A stretch of DNA of 64,000 nt from positions 34,477-98,476 of IMG/VR virus record IMGVR_UViG_3300023171_000009; one strand, given 5' to 3'. The notes under the pieces were generated by a model. It searched no databases and was not told where the DNA came from. It worked only from the letters and a program-made list of their open reading frames with translations. The number at the start of each line of letters is the position of its first letter. Position 1 is the first letter of the stretch. Of this stretch, positions 8,756 through 17,268 are shown piece after piece. The DNA is from a virus. A program made the translations under genes and the position numbers.

Positions 8756-9185
8756 TTGATTTAGTGGTTTTTTGTTTTTTAGTTTTTACTTTTTTAGCAA
8801 GTCTTTTGCATAATTGGCCGATTTTTCGGCCGGGCCAGTCTAACATTCTATCATAATTAAGTGGATTTTTGGGAGCCTTAACTGGAAAAAATATAGCACA
8901 AAGAAAGGCATAAACTATACCTGCTTCCCTCATTGGAAAGCCTTGAATAACAAGTTTTAAAGCGTTTCTAGGCGGGTTATTATAGTCAAAGATAAAACTT
9001 CCAGCTTGGGCATAAGAGCCTTTAGCTTCAAGGTTTACAAGTATTTGTGTTGATTTTTGGTTAGTAAAAAAAGAGAGGGGTGTTAAGTATAAGTTTCGAT
9101 TATCTTGTTTTAGTAGAGGGAATATTATTCCCTTGTTGTGTTTTAGTTTGTTTCTAAAATCGGAATACCGATCAAATGCTATCAT
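8649..9185 (-). CDS. hypothetical protein with very basic C-terminal tail
   Basis: 178 residues. The first 130 residues look globular. The last 50 are Lys/Arg/Thr-rich (KKVKTKKQKTTKS...TTTRRKTS). The tail is encoded by the same DNA as the Pro-rich start of the SSB-like protein, a 107-bp overlap in different frames. Preceded by a good promoter (9195-9222) whose -10 ends only 9 bp from the ATG. Function unknown. The basic tail suggests nucleic-acid binding. Confidence 0.7.
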   Translation of the reverse strand: MIAFDRYSDFRNKLKHNKGIIFPLLKQDNRNLYLTPLSFFTNQKSTQILVNLEAKGSYAQAGSFIFDYNNPPRNALKLVIQGFPMREAGIVYAFLCAIFFPVKAPKNPLNYDRMLDWPGRKIGQLCKRLAKKVKTKKQKTTKSNAIKTTPKNNRSDSPTAARTTTRRKTSPVVEAEYC

Positions 9186-9194
9186 AGCAAAGTT

Positions 9195-9222
9195 ACTATA
9201 GGTAGGGTTGGTAATAGGTCAA
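9195..9222 (-). promoter_or_regulatory. sigma70-like promoter, nearly leaderless
   Basis: On the minus strand TTGACC (9217-9222), 16 bp, TATAGT (9195-9200). The -10 ends 9 bp before ATG 9185, so the expected transcript start is about 3 nt before the start codon. The -35 overlaps one copy of the polar word CAAGGGCAG. Confidence 0.7.
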
Positions 9223-9230
9223 GGGCAGCT

Positions 9231-10274
9231 TTAGTTTGCCATTATCGAATGTTCCATCATTTGTGAAATCGTTGCAGATTCTAACTGGTCGGGATCGGTC
9301 AAAGGTTCATTGCTTTCCGCATTAACCGGCCATGGTGGAATAAATAATGGATGTCCTTTTAACAGGTCGACTACGCCTTTTACCCGCCTTCCTGATTCAG
9401 TGGTATACCCATTGATACCTTTCTTTCCGGCTTCATCGTTATCATAAAATGCATAAACAGGTAAACCCCAATCAACTAAAGTTTCAGCCTGCCACTGACT
9501 TAGCCGGGCTCCAAGAGTGGCTATAGGATGGCCAAATCTATCGGCCCCGACTTCATACATTGAAGCATATGCAAAAAGACCTTCCACCAACAAGATAGGC
9601 TTTTTAGTTTCAGAAGGTATCAAGTCAGCGCCTAAAAGATTGAATTCTTTATGAAGTCCTAGCATGTCCTGAATCTTAACTTTGCTGTCATGACGAATTG
9701 AGCGACCACTAAAACCAAATAATTCACCTTTCCGATTCTTAACAGGAAACATTATTCTTTTGTGGCTGATAACATCCTGCCCCAATGTTCCAGAATAACA
9801 TAAGCCTAACATTGTGGCCGTCGATTCGGAAATAAGTCTCTCCTTCAAATATTGCCTAGCTTCAGGAACTTCCCAAGCCGGTTTATACATTCCTTTTATT
9901 TGTCCGGGAGATATAGGCTCTGGCCTTTCTACCTGAGTAAATTCGCCAAACTCAAAGTTTTGAACAACTTCAGATTCCGCAAGCATTATATCATGAACTA
10001 AAGAAATATAGTCAAGTCGACGATACCCCCCTAACATAGTGGCAAGGTCAACTATGCTGCCTGAGCGACCACACACGTAACAATTAAAACCTGAACGCTT
10101 TTTATTATCAGCTTTTACATGAAATTTATTACCTTGTGCCCTTAAATCCCCTTTTGATTTGTGTCCTCCAAATGGAGCAAAAGGGCATTTACCATACATC
10201 CAACCGTCATCGCGGGGAGCACCTATTTGTATTTCAAGGAGAGCTAAAATTGGCCTTAATTTTGATATATGCAT
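9231..10274 (-). CDS. DnaG-like primase with zinc finger and TOPRIM domain
   Basis: 347 residues. CHC2-type zinc finger (C30, H38, C65, C68 in KCPF...GGHK and NCYVC) and a TOPRIM domain with E231 (ILLVEGLFA) and D278/D280 (AFYDNDEAGKKG). It would lay down RNA primers for the phage replisome with the DnaB-type helicase. Two copies of the 13-mer flank the gene: one 3 bp upstream of ATG (10278-10290) and one in the last codons (9264-9276, encoding ATIS). Confidence 0.9.
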   Translation of the reverse strand: MHISKLRPILALLEIQIGAPRDDGWMYGKCPFAPFGGHKSKGDLRAQGNKFHVKADNKKRSGFNCYVCGRSGSIVDLATMLGGYRRLDYISLVHDIMLAESEVVQNFEFGEFTQVERPEPISPGQIKGMYKPAWEVPEARQYLKERLISESTATMLGLCYSGTLGQDVISHKRIMFPVKNRKGELFGFSGRSIRHDSKVKIQDMLGLHKEFNLLGADLIPSETKKPILLVEGLFAYASMYEVGADRFGHPIATLGARLSQWQAETLVDWGLPVYAFYDNDEAGKKGINGYTTESGRRVKGVVDLLKGHPLFIPPWPVNAESNEPLTDPDQLESATISQMMEHSIMAN

Positions 10275-10291
10275 AAGTGAAATCGTTGCAA

Positions 10292-13165
10292 TTAATCACC
10301 AGAAGTAAACCAACATGGCTTTTGTGCTACTATGTCTTTCCTCTTAACTAGGTCTTTTAAATTATAACCCATTTCTATATCCGCGACAATCGGCAAAGGA
10401 GGGGTGATACCAAACCATTCTTGAAAAGGTATATTCTCCAGATACCATCTTGCAGCGGAGGCGTAATGTTCCGCTTTACTTATAATAACTTCAAAAATGA
10501 TAGCGTCATGAATTGGTGCTAAAACACACGCTTCCTCTTTAGGGGCATCACGATCAAATCTGATAGCTCCCATCAAACAAATATCACTAGAAAAACCCTG
10601 AACCGTGCTGTTAATAGCTTGTCTTTCCGCCTCCTGACGAATCATCTTATCGTAAGAACGTATATTAGGAAGATGCCGTATACGCCCGTGCAAAGAACGA
10701 ACGTATCCTGTCTGATTAACAAATTCCCGCTTTTTCTTATGCCAATTTACTAATCCTTTATAAAGATCGAAATAGGCATCATAGCTTTCTTTAGCTTGTT
10801 CGTCTGTAAATTCCACATGGTAAGTAGTTTTAGCATATGTTTTGAATTTCTTCCACCACATCCCGAATAAATATCCGAAATTAACGGCTTTAGCTCCTTG
10901 TCGTTTTTCATCTTGAATATCTTCTGCCATTAATAAAAAAGCTTCTACACTTACGTGCATTGTTCTGGCAGCCGTTGCTTGATGCAAATCTTTACCTTCA
11001 TTATACAACCGCAGCATAGTTTTTTCTCTAGCTTCCCAAGCCGCAACTCTCAATTCAGCCTGAGATAAGTCTACAGATATTAAAATTCTACCCGGCCTAG
11101 CTACATAAATAGCCCGATATGCTTTAGCAAGCTTTCCATGTTTAGGAACATTTTGTCCATTAGGGTTTGCACTAGCAACACGGCCTGTCACAGTCCTATG
11201 TAAAAAATAACTAGCATGAACGCACCCATCAGGAGCAATATACTTCCAAATACCTTTGGCATCTTTTTTATCGACACCTACTTCTAAAATTTCAGAATTA
11301 ACATCTTCTTCTTCAGTATTATATCCTTCACAACCTGCTAGCGTCAGCATGGTTTTAAACTTATTGTATGCGATATAATCAGCGACCCAAGGAACATCTT
11401 CGAAATAAGGCAAATGTTCCTTAGCAGAAGTCATAGGAACTTTTTGATCATCAGGAAGCTTTCGAGTTCCTTTTGTAAACATTACCGGTGTAAGTCTTAA
11501 TCCTTTTTCGTGAGTAAATAAAATATCTCTAACAAAATCATGTCTGGTAAACGATAACCCTTTTTTAGGTTTCTTTTCGTCCCACCATTTGTTTCTGATT
11601 TCAGGATCTATACTTCCTATCAATTTGTCATATTTATTTTTACCCTCTTTTTCGGTAATTCGAGTGAAATCACGAATCTTTTCTTTATCAATCAACATGC
11701 CGCGTTTCTCCATCCCATAGAACATTCTAAGGGCAGGCATTTGAATTCTCTTATAACAATTCCAATGCCTATCATCTTTACTGCAAAGCCCTACCAAATA
11801 GTTAGTCATTCTCAAGCTGGCGTCACTATCCGCAGCCGAATAAAAAAGCATGTCGTCCGGATTTTCTCTAGGCATTTCTGCATAGTTTGCTTTTTCTTCA
11901 AACGCGTCTGAATACCCACTAAGTGCGGGAACGTAAAGGCGAGCACCTGTTGCCAAATCTTTTGATAACGTGTTTTCATCCCTGACAAACATTAGCTGCA
12001 TGGAATCATGCATCCAATTTTCTAAGTTAGGCCGGACTCCTACATTTTCCATTACGTGCCAGTCATAAGCTAGGTTATGGCCTGTGAATTGATATTTATC
12101 GCTTTCAAGGACGCTCTTAACCGCTGCCAGATTTTTTGCTGCTTCCTGTTCTGATACCGTCCAATAATCGTATTGTCCTTTTGGTATAGTCTTTCTTGTT
12201 TCAAATTGTTTCCAGCTTTGAATGGGGATAACGTAGGACTCCCCTTTCTTCCAGCTTATTTGAAAGATGAAAGGTTTACTTCCAGCCCACCATGAATTAC
12301 TTCCGCCGTCATTGTAAGTTTCAGTATCGAACGCAATAGCAACAGGCTTATCTTTTTGCAACTTTTTCAATAACTCTTCACCGGAGATATATTGATAGTT
12401 TACATCTTGAATTGCTAATTCTGCCGCTTTTAAATCATATTCATACTGCCGCAAACGGCATACCATATCAAAATCCACCCTAAAGGATTCCTCAAAGCCA
12501 GGCTGTCTAAAGACTTGGGCCGGGGATACCATAGGAATGCAAGGCAGATTGAATTCTTCCAAGTGCCTAATCTGTCCGCGAACCTTTGTTATCTTTAGGG
12601 GTTTGTTGAACGTCTGTTTTGTGGCGTGTAAACCTAGCGTCAAGACCGCTCGTGGTAATCCTCCTTCGGATTCCATAATCCTGTGAAAGTCATGTAAGAA
12701 ACCGTCGCGGTTATCCTTTAGCCACTTGGTTTCTCTTGAGTCGCTTCCTGTCATTTCTTCCGGTATTGGCGGACAGGGGGAGACAAACCTAAAAATGCTT
12801 GTGGGTAAGTTTTTATCGTTAGCGGTGTTTAAGAATAAAGATTTGGATTTCTTACCTAGTCCCAAATTCTTTGCGTAAACTTCATGGCTTGGAATATCAC
12901 AAACTACAATAATATATTCGCCCTTTGCGGCCTCTGTAAACTCGCGTTCGTCTAACTCTGAGCGCGTTATAACAACATCAGCGGCAACATCAACATCCTT
13001 TTTTTCTTTAGCTCTCGCCCCATAAGCTTTGCTTGAGGCTGCTAGTATTGCGGCTAACCCTCTAGGTTTTTGTGCAACGATTTCACTTTCCGGAGTCTTA
13101 ACAGCAGGAATAACTGGTTCTGGCTTACGTAATTTTAGTTTCATGTTAGGTAATTTTAGTTTCAT
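10292..13165 (-). CDS. family A DNA polymerase with N-terminal UDG-like domain
   Basis: 957 residues. Residues about 60-240 resemble the family-4/5 uracil-DNA glycosylase fold (VLTLGLHATKQTF, VRGQIRHLEEFNLPCIPM, SPAQVFRQPGFEESF), but the catalytic HP is replaced by SP, so glycosylase activity is doubtful. The 3'-5' exonuclease has D280, E282, D369 and Y442/D446. Polymerase motif A has D699 (ISVDLSQAELRV), motif B is KRQGAKAVNFGYLFG, and motif C is H886-D887. It is the replicative polymerase. The first 14 residues are encoded by a tandem 21-bp duplication, giving two in-frame ATGs (13165, 13144). The 13-mer at 13073 encodes SEIVAQKP in the N-terminal linker. Confidence 0.93.
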   Translation of the reverse strand: MKLKLPNMKLKLRKPEPVIPAVKTPESEIVAQKPRGLAAILAASSKAYGARAKEKKDVDVAADVVITRSELDEREFTEAAKGEYIIVVCDIPSHEVYAKNLGLGKKSKSLFLNTANDKNLPTSIFRFVSPCPPIPEEMTGSDSRETKWLKDNRDGFLHDFHRIMESEGGLPRAVLTLGLHATKQTFNKPLKITKVRGQIRHLEEFNLPCIPMVSPAQVFRQPGFEESFRVDFDMVCRLRQYEYDLKAAELAIQDVNYQYISGEELLKKLQKDKPVAIAFDTETYNDGGSNSWWAGSKPFIFQISWKKGESYVIPIQSWKQFETRKTIPKGQYDYWTVSEQEAAKNLAAVKSVLESDKYQFTGHNLAYDWHVMENVGVRPNLENWMHDSMQLMFVRDENTLSKDLATGARLYVPALSGYSDAFEEKANYAEMPRENPDDMLFYSAADSDASLRMTNYLVGLCSKDDRHWNCYKRIQMPALRMFYGMEKRGMLIDKEKIRDFTRITEKEGKNKYDKLIGSIDPEIRNKWWDEKKPKKGLSFTRHDFVRDILFTHEKGLRLTPVMFTKGTRKLPDDQKVPMTSAKEHLPYFEDVPWVADYIAYNKFKTMLTLAGCEGYNTEEEDVNSEILEVGVDKKDAKGIWKYIAPDGCVHASYFLHRTVTGRVASANPNGQNVPKHGKLAKAYRAIYVARPGRILISVDLSQAELRVAAWEAREKTMLRLYNEGKDLHQATAARTMHVSVEAFLLMAEDIQDEKRQGAKAVNFGYLFGMWWKKFKTYAKTTYHVEFTDEQAKESYDAYFDLYKGLVNWHKKKREFVNQTGYVRSLHGRIRHLPNIRSYDKMIRQEAERQAINSTVQGFSSDICLMGAIRFDRDAPKEEACVLAPIHDAIIFEVIISKAEHYASAARWYLENIPFQEWFGITPPLPIVADIEMGYNLKDLVKRKDIVAQKPCWFTSGD
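13125..13165 (-). repeat. 21-bp tandem duplication at the polymerase start
   Basis: The first 21 bp of the gene (ATGAAACTAAAATTACCTAA and one more base) are followed at once by a near-identical copy starting at 13144, so the protein begins MKLKLPNMKLKLRK. Either ATG could be the start. Confidence 0.85.
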
Positions 13166-13166
13166 G

Positions 13167-14567
13167 TTAGCGCATATAATCAGTTACTTCTTCGTCTGAA
13201 TCATTGTCGTCCGAACCCATGATTGTTTCAATTGGGAACTCGCTAAAGTCCATGGTATCAAAATCCATACTAACAGCAAATCTTTCTGCCGCACCGTCGC
13301 GGGTTTTCATAGGGTCGATAATCCTATGACTTAACTGATAAGGGGAAGGAGCGTATAACATCGCGGCTACAATATCAGCGTCTTTACCTACTGCATCCGT
13401 TCCCGCGATTGAACTTAAATCTGCCCGATGCTTCTTTCCTTGTGAGGAGTTTTTTTCAGTTCGATTTAGTTGATAGGTTACAAAACCCGGAAGCTTTCTA
13501 TCAAGCAATAATCCTTTAATTTCTCTAACTACTTGTTCCTGCATATCGGCTTGCTGTTGCCTGTTAGTTATTCCGCTTGCTTTAACCAAGTAAGCAGCAT
13601 CAATAAATAAAGCGTCAGGGCCAAAATTAGCACAACTACGTTCAAGATCAGGAATAGTCTGATTAAACGAGCCGGATATAACATCGGTATCAGGGCCGCG
13701 AGCTATTTGTTCAGCAACTGCGTATAATCGACGCTCACCATGCGTGGAAACCTCGCCTTTCTTGATCAAAGAATGATTTATCCCTGCCTTACGTCCAAGC
13801 CATCTTCTAACAAGTTGCTTGCCCGGCATTTCGTTTGAACAAACAACGCAACGCAATCCAGCGGCATGACAGGCTAAGAAAGCTTCAGATAGTAAAATTG
13901 TTTTACCAACTCCGGGACGGCCAACATAGGCAGTTAATTCTCCAGGCATAATGCCTCCTGTAGCCATGTCTAAAGACTCATAGCCCGTAGGAACACCGAT
14001 TAATCCGACAGTTCTTCTAGCAAGTTGAAAGTCAACTAATACTTCCTGAGCAAGAGTTGAAAAGGTATCCGTTCTTTGATTGCGGGTTACCGCAAGCATA
14101 TCAGAAAGTTGTTTTCTAACAATAGCAAGGAGGGTTGCTTGATCTGCTTTACCGGCTAATGCCTTAATAAGTAGCTTTTGGTTTTCTTGGATAGCAACGT
14201 GCGTTTCCCGCTCCGCAATTCTATTAATGAAATAATCCGCTGTTTCGTTAGATACTACATCTAAAGCATGCCCGCTTGATCGTGCGGTGTCTGGCTCCGG
14301 CAATCTGCCGTATTGTCTTAAGTGCGCTTTAGAAAATTCGTAAAGAGCTATCTCTTGTTCATGTAAATGCCGTGTTTCTATGTTCTGAAAGGTGGGAATG
14401 TCGTTACCTTGCAAAACTACTTTCAACAGCTTTAACCCAAGGTCAGGGTTGAATTGTGGTTTCTCTGCTACCAATAAGGATTGTGCCGGTCTTGCGCGTG
14501 GCGCTGAATTTTCTTCTGAGGGGGCGGGTTTCGCCGTGCTTGTAAGCAATTTTGATAGTGCGGACAT
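13167..14567 (-). CDS. DnaB-like replicative helicase
   Basis: 466 residues. Low-complexity N-terminus (to about 35), a helical N-domain, then a RecA-fold core starting GVPTGYESLDMATGG. Walker A is GRPGVGKT (216-223) and Walker B is ALFIDAAYLV with D323. Family downstream motifs include YQLNRTEKNSS and SSIAGTDAVGKDADIV. ATG 14567 follows the stop of the preceding gene closely, and the 13-mer sits between them (14573-14585). It would unwind DNA at the phage fork. Confidence 0.9.
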   Translation of the reverse strand: MSALSKLLTSTAKPAPSEENSAPRARPAQSLLVAEKPQFNPDLGLKLLKVVLQGNDIPTFQNIETRHLHEQEIALYEFSKAHLRQYGRLPEPDTARSSGHALDVVSNETADYFINRIAERETHVAIQENQKLLIKALAGKADQATLLAIVRKQLSDMLAVTRNQRTDTFSTLAQEVLVDFQLARRTVGLIGVPTGYESLDMATGGIMPGELTAYVGRPGVGKTILLSEAFLACHAAGLRCVVCSNEMPGKQLVRRWLGRKAGINHSLIKKGEVSTHGERRLYAVAEQIARGPDTDVISGSFNQTIPDLERSCANFGPDALFIDAAYLVKASGITNRQQQADMQEQVVREIKGLLLDRKLPGFVTYQLNRTEKNSSQGKKHRADLSSIAGTDAVGKDADIVAAMLYAPSPYQLSHRIIDPMKTRDGAAERFAVSMDFDTMDFSEFPIETIMGSDDNDSDEEVTDYMR

Positions 14568-14568
14568 A

Positions 14569-15090
14569 TTATTGCAACGATTTCACTACTTCAACATTGC
14601 TAGTATAGAAAGACCGGAAATCCTTAGAAAACCAAGGTAGCGTTTCATCAGTAGTCCGAATTATAACCGTTTTATCGTATTGATTGATCATCATTCTAAC
14701 AAAAGATTCTATTTTATGTGTCTGCCCTTGAGTATAGGGCGAGGCTTTACCTGTTTCAGCGCTGCAAAAAGAAAGCAACGTTAGTATCTCACAATTGTAG
14801 ATTGGAGATAGTTTTTCAGCGTCATTATTTTCCAAATAATGGAGCATCATGGCCGTTTCTACGGCAAATAAGTCTTTTCTCAATAGAGCCAATGCCGCAG
14901 AAAACACTAAGGCTCCGATATCATTAGGGCCTTCAATTATCAGATTAGTTTCATCTGCAATTATCTGATTAATCCTATCATATGGTTTAAGCATACTAGG
15001 AAAATCTTTAGAAATTCTGAAGTCCGCATATCTTGCCCCTACTCCACAACTGAGCAAGACATTTCTAATCTGAACAGGAGTCATTGCCAT
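14569..15090 (-). CDS. degenerate DnaC/DnaI-like helicase loader
   Basis: 173 residues from ATG 15090 (MAMTPVQIRN). Starts further upstream would overlap the previous gene. The pattern VGARYADFRISKDFP...NLIIEGPNDIGALVFSAALAL is what a DnaC/IstB ATPase would show, but the Walker A GxxGxGKT has become EGPNDIGAL, without Lys or Thr. A later segment (VIIRTTDETLPWF) resembles sensor I. Position just upstream of the DnaB gene supports a loader, possibly acting without ATP hydrolysis. Moderate confidence, since the similarity is only by pattern. Confidence 0.55.
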   Translation of the reverse strand: MAMTPVQIRNVLLSCGVGARYADFRISKDFPSMLKPYDRINQIIADETNLIIEGPNDIGALVFSAALALLRKDLFAVETAMMLHYLENNDAEKLSPIYNCEILTLLSFCSAETGKASPYTQGQTHKIESFVRMMINQYDKTVIIRTTDETLPWFSKDFRSFYTSNVEVVKSLQ

Positions 15091-15094
15091 AACG

Positions 15095-16561
15095 CTAATT
15101 ACTAAAATTATCAAATATAGGTATTTGCTGGAATATTATATTTCCCTCATCATCATACTCTGTCGGAGGCAAATCTTCAGCTAGTTTTTCCAACAATTGC
15201 CGCTCTTGTTCCCGACGTTCTTTGTAGGTTACAAGGGGACTGACGGGGTTGTAAAATTCTTGGACGTTGGTTTTCCGTTCCTCTTTTCTAACGGCTTTGG
15301 CGTCTCTCGGGCTAAGTTTACCCGTGGCTTCAAACCGCCGCATTCTCAGCGCGTCACGCTTATCTTTAACCACTTCGCGGTATTCTTCCGCCTTCTCCTT
15401 CACGATAGCGCTTCTATTTTTGTAGTCACGGAAGCCTGTAAAGCATTGCACAAATAGCCCCAGCGAGGGTTGCACCGCTTGATGCAATTTCATGGAAGAT
15501 GTTATTTGCGCCCATTGGGTTATGGAATCCGTGATCAATTCCAGAAAGTCTTCAATGGTTCCGCCTCCGGCTTTCCATTTTGTTATTAGGCATTTCATCT
15601 GCCCTCTTTGTTTTTTGCCCCATGCCATGACGGGAGAAAGCCGCGCTCCATTTTGAGCCGTGACATATTCCTTTTCAAGTGACTGCCACAATTGCGCGGC
15701 TTGTTCGTAGTCGCTCAATTCTTTTTGCGGTCGGGCGGTCGGAATTTTCCCATACTCAAACTGGTATTTGCTAGGGGGCGCGGAACATTCCTCCTTATCT
15801 TCAAGGGTTTCAATCACCGGGGTAATTATCCTTCTATTCAAGGGCAGCTTAAATCTTCTCCTTGCCGGAATCGCGGCGCTTGCGTCGCAGTTCTTATTTA
15901 AATTATCTTCTCCTTTATAAACATCCTCTTTATACAGGTCGATCTTCGGCCCACTAACAGACTGAACTTCGGCCCCTTCGTTTAAGCTAGAGGGTTGATC
16001 GTCGTCCCTTCCAGTAATACGAAATACACGCTCTTTGTTGGATTTTTCATGTTGTTCATCCCACAGCGTTTCATATTTCAAATCCTCGGGATTATATTGT
16101 TTTTTAGCGCGGGCTCTTTTAAGCATATCGTTGTAAAGAAAATTGTGATTAGGTTCAAAACTGTGAGTCAGCCGTCCTGTATATTTGCTGCGCTTCCAAC
16201 TTATGAATAACAACTTGTTCCCCTTGTTGTCATAAGTTGAGTCTAGTTCTTTTATTTTAAGCTTAATTGTGGATAAGGCATACGGTAAGCCGTAGTTAGC
16301 CTTTACTCCATCTTTGCTGGTAACGCCGTCTAATAGATGACGCATAGGGATTACTTCAGAATCTTTTCCGTAACCCCATACCCTGTTTAAAATGGCTCTA
16401 AGAACTGCGCATAAAGTGGAGTCCCGGCAATTTTCTGTAAATGCCTCCATGCACTTATCCCGCTTCCTCATATACTCACCCGGAGTAACGGGCTTTAAAT
16501 TTTCAAGACGGGTGGTTGACTTTTTATAAGGTTCTTGTATGATACACATAATATATAGCAT
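15095..16561 (-). CDS. replication initiator-like winged-helix protein
   Basis: 488 residues. Residues about 30-130 resemble the helix-turn-helix region of phage replication proteins (TPGEYMRKRDKCMEAF, ILNRVWGYGKDSEVIPMRHLL, YGLPYALSTIKLKIKEL), followed by a charged, probably disordered middle. A helical C-terminal region (about 300-420) carries basic stretches. First gene of the helicase-polymerase-primase cluster, which is where O-like initiators lie. Two in-frame starts are close together (16561, 16549). A small hairpin with an AGGAG core is just upstream (16567-16582). Confidence 0.6.
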   Translation of the reverse strand: MLYIMCIIQEPYKKSTTRLENLKPVTPGEYMRKRDKCMEAFTENCRDSTLCAVLRAILNRVWGYGKDSEVIPMRHLLDGVTSKDGVKANYGLPYALSTIKLKIKELDSTYDNKGNKLLFISWKRSKYTGRLTHSFEPNHNFLYNDMLKRARAKKQYNPEDLKYETLWDEQHEKSNKERVFRITGRDDDQPSSLNEGAEVQSVSGPKIDLYKEDVYKGEDNLNKNCDASAAIPARRRFKLPLNRRIITPVIETLEDKEECSAPPSKYQFEYGKIPTARPQKELSDYEQAAQLWQSLEKEYVTAQNGARLSPVMAWGKKQRGQMKCLITKWKAGGGTIEDFLELITDSITQWAQITSSMKLHQAVQPSLGLFVQCFTGFRDYKNRSAIVKEKAEEYREVVKDKRDALRMRRFEATGKLSPRDAKAVRKEERKTNVQEFYNPVSPLVTYKERREQERQLLEKLAEDLPPTEYDDEGNIIFQQIPIFDNFSN

Positions 16562-16566
16562 GGATT

Positions 16567-16582
16567 AGGAGCGTTAACTCCT
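16567..16582 (-). promoter_or_regulatory. hairpin enclosing the only good AGGAG near a start
   Basis: On the minus strand AGGAG, a 6-nt loop TTAACG, then CTCCT, ending 5 nt before ATG 16561. The AGGAG is one of the few Shine-Dalgarno-like sequences upstream of a start here, and it is base-paired in the hairpin. It might control translation of the initiator, or be chance. Confidence 0.35.
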
Positions 16583-16593
16583 GATTTAAATTT

Positions 16594-16632
16594 AGCCCGC
16601 TTGGAACTGGTAATTCCTCGCGGGCTTTTTAT
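16594..16632 (+). terminator. hairpin with its T-tract on the plus strand
   Basis: Stem AGCCCGC (16594-16600)/GCGGGCT (16620-16626) with an inner GGAA/TTCC, followed by TTTTATT on the plus strand. On the minus strand no T-run follows. It therefore looks like a terminator for plus-strand (antisense) transcription, although no plus-strand gene is apparent. Confidence 0.5.
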
Positions 16633-16661
16633 TGGTTAGTTTTAATTTGAAATAGTTGCAA

Positions 16662-16973
16662 TTATTTTGAATTGAATAGCTCCTTAATTGCTTCAATTCT
16701 ATGTGTGTATCTTACTGCCAAAACAGAATTCAAGGAGCCTTCTGGAGCGTCTTTGCTAATTCTGGTAAACTCTTGGTCTAACAATAATAAATCCCTTTCA
16801 AGTTCGCGAATTGCTTTTGCGTATCGGTCAGAAGATACACTTCCTCCGGCTGATATCACTAAAATTAAAACAAAGACTAGCCATCCCCATCCCGCAATAT
16901 GGTTTATAGCCATCAAGGTAATTCCTGCCACTAAAGACAACGATATCAATAACTGTGCATGTATAACTCTCAT
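16662..16973 (-). CDS. small membrane protein with two TM segments
   Basis: 103 residues from ATG 16973 (MRVIHAQLL). The upstream in-frame codons would cross the 13-mer (16978-16990) and the previous gene. Two hydrophobic segments (about 6-23 and 28-43) are followed by a charged helical tail (about 50-103). Holin-like in shape, but placed among replication and accessory genes, so I make no call. A second 13-mer variant (16648-16660) lies just after the stop. Confidence 0.6.
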   Translation of the reverse strand: MRVIHAQLLISLSLVAGITLMAINHIAGWGWLVFVLILVISAGGSVSSDRYAKAIRELERDLLLLDQEFTRISKDAPEGSLNSVLAVRYTHRIEAIKELFNSK

Positions 16974-16974
16974 A

Positions 16975-17250
16975 TTATGAAATCGTTGCAGATTTAGAAC
17001 TAGAATTCTTAGAGGTTTCAATAAAGAAACAGCCGTCGTATATAGGCAAAGTCCGGTTGGGAGGAACAGCGATGATAAATATAAAAGGGCCTTCGTATTT
17101 TCTAAGTAATTTACGTTTATAGATTATATCCATAACGCCAATATCATTCGTTACCTCAAATGTAGAGTTAGGAGGCACTATCCTCCCATCAAGTGCTTGT
17201 GCTACCGTAGTTTTACCTGACCCCTGTGGTCCATATATGATAGTGTGCAT
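16975..17250 (-). CDS. minimal P-loop protein
   Basis: 91 residues. N-terminal Walker A IIYGPQGSGKTTVAQAL (4-20), then a short alpha/beta part (FIFIIAVPPNRTLPIYDGCFFIET). It is far shorter than usual kinases or AAA proteins and may be a truncated or single-sheet nucleotide binder. The C-terminus SSSKSATIS is encoded by the 13-mer at 16978-16990, as if the site had been added to the gene end. The structured RNA candidate (17269-17408) is directly upstream. Confidence 0.65.
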   Translation of the reverse strand: MHTIIYGPQGSGKTTVAQALDGRIVPPNSTFEVTNDIGVMDIIYKRKLLRKYEGPFIFIIAVPPNRTLPIYDGCFFIETSKNSSSKSATIS

Positions 17251-17268
17251 ATCTTTATATCTAGCAAT

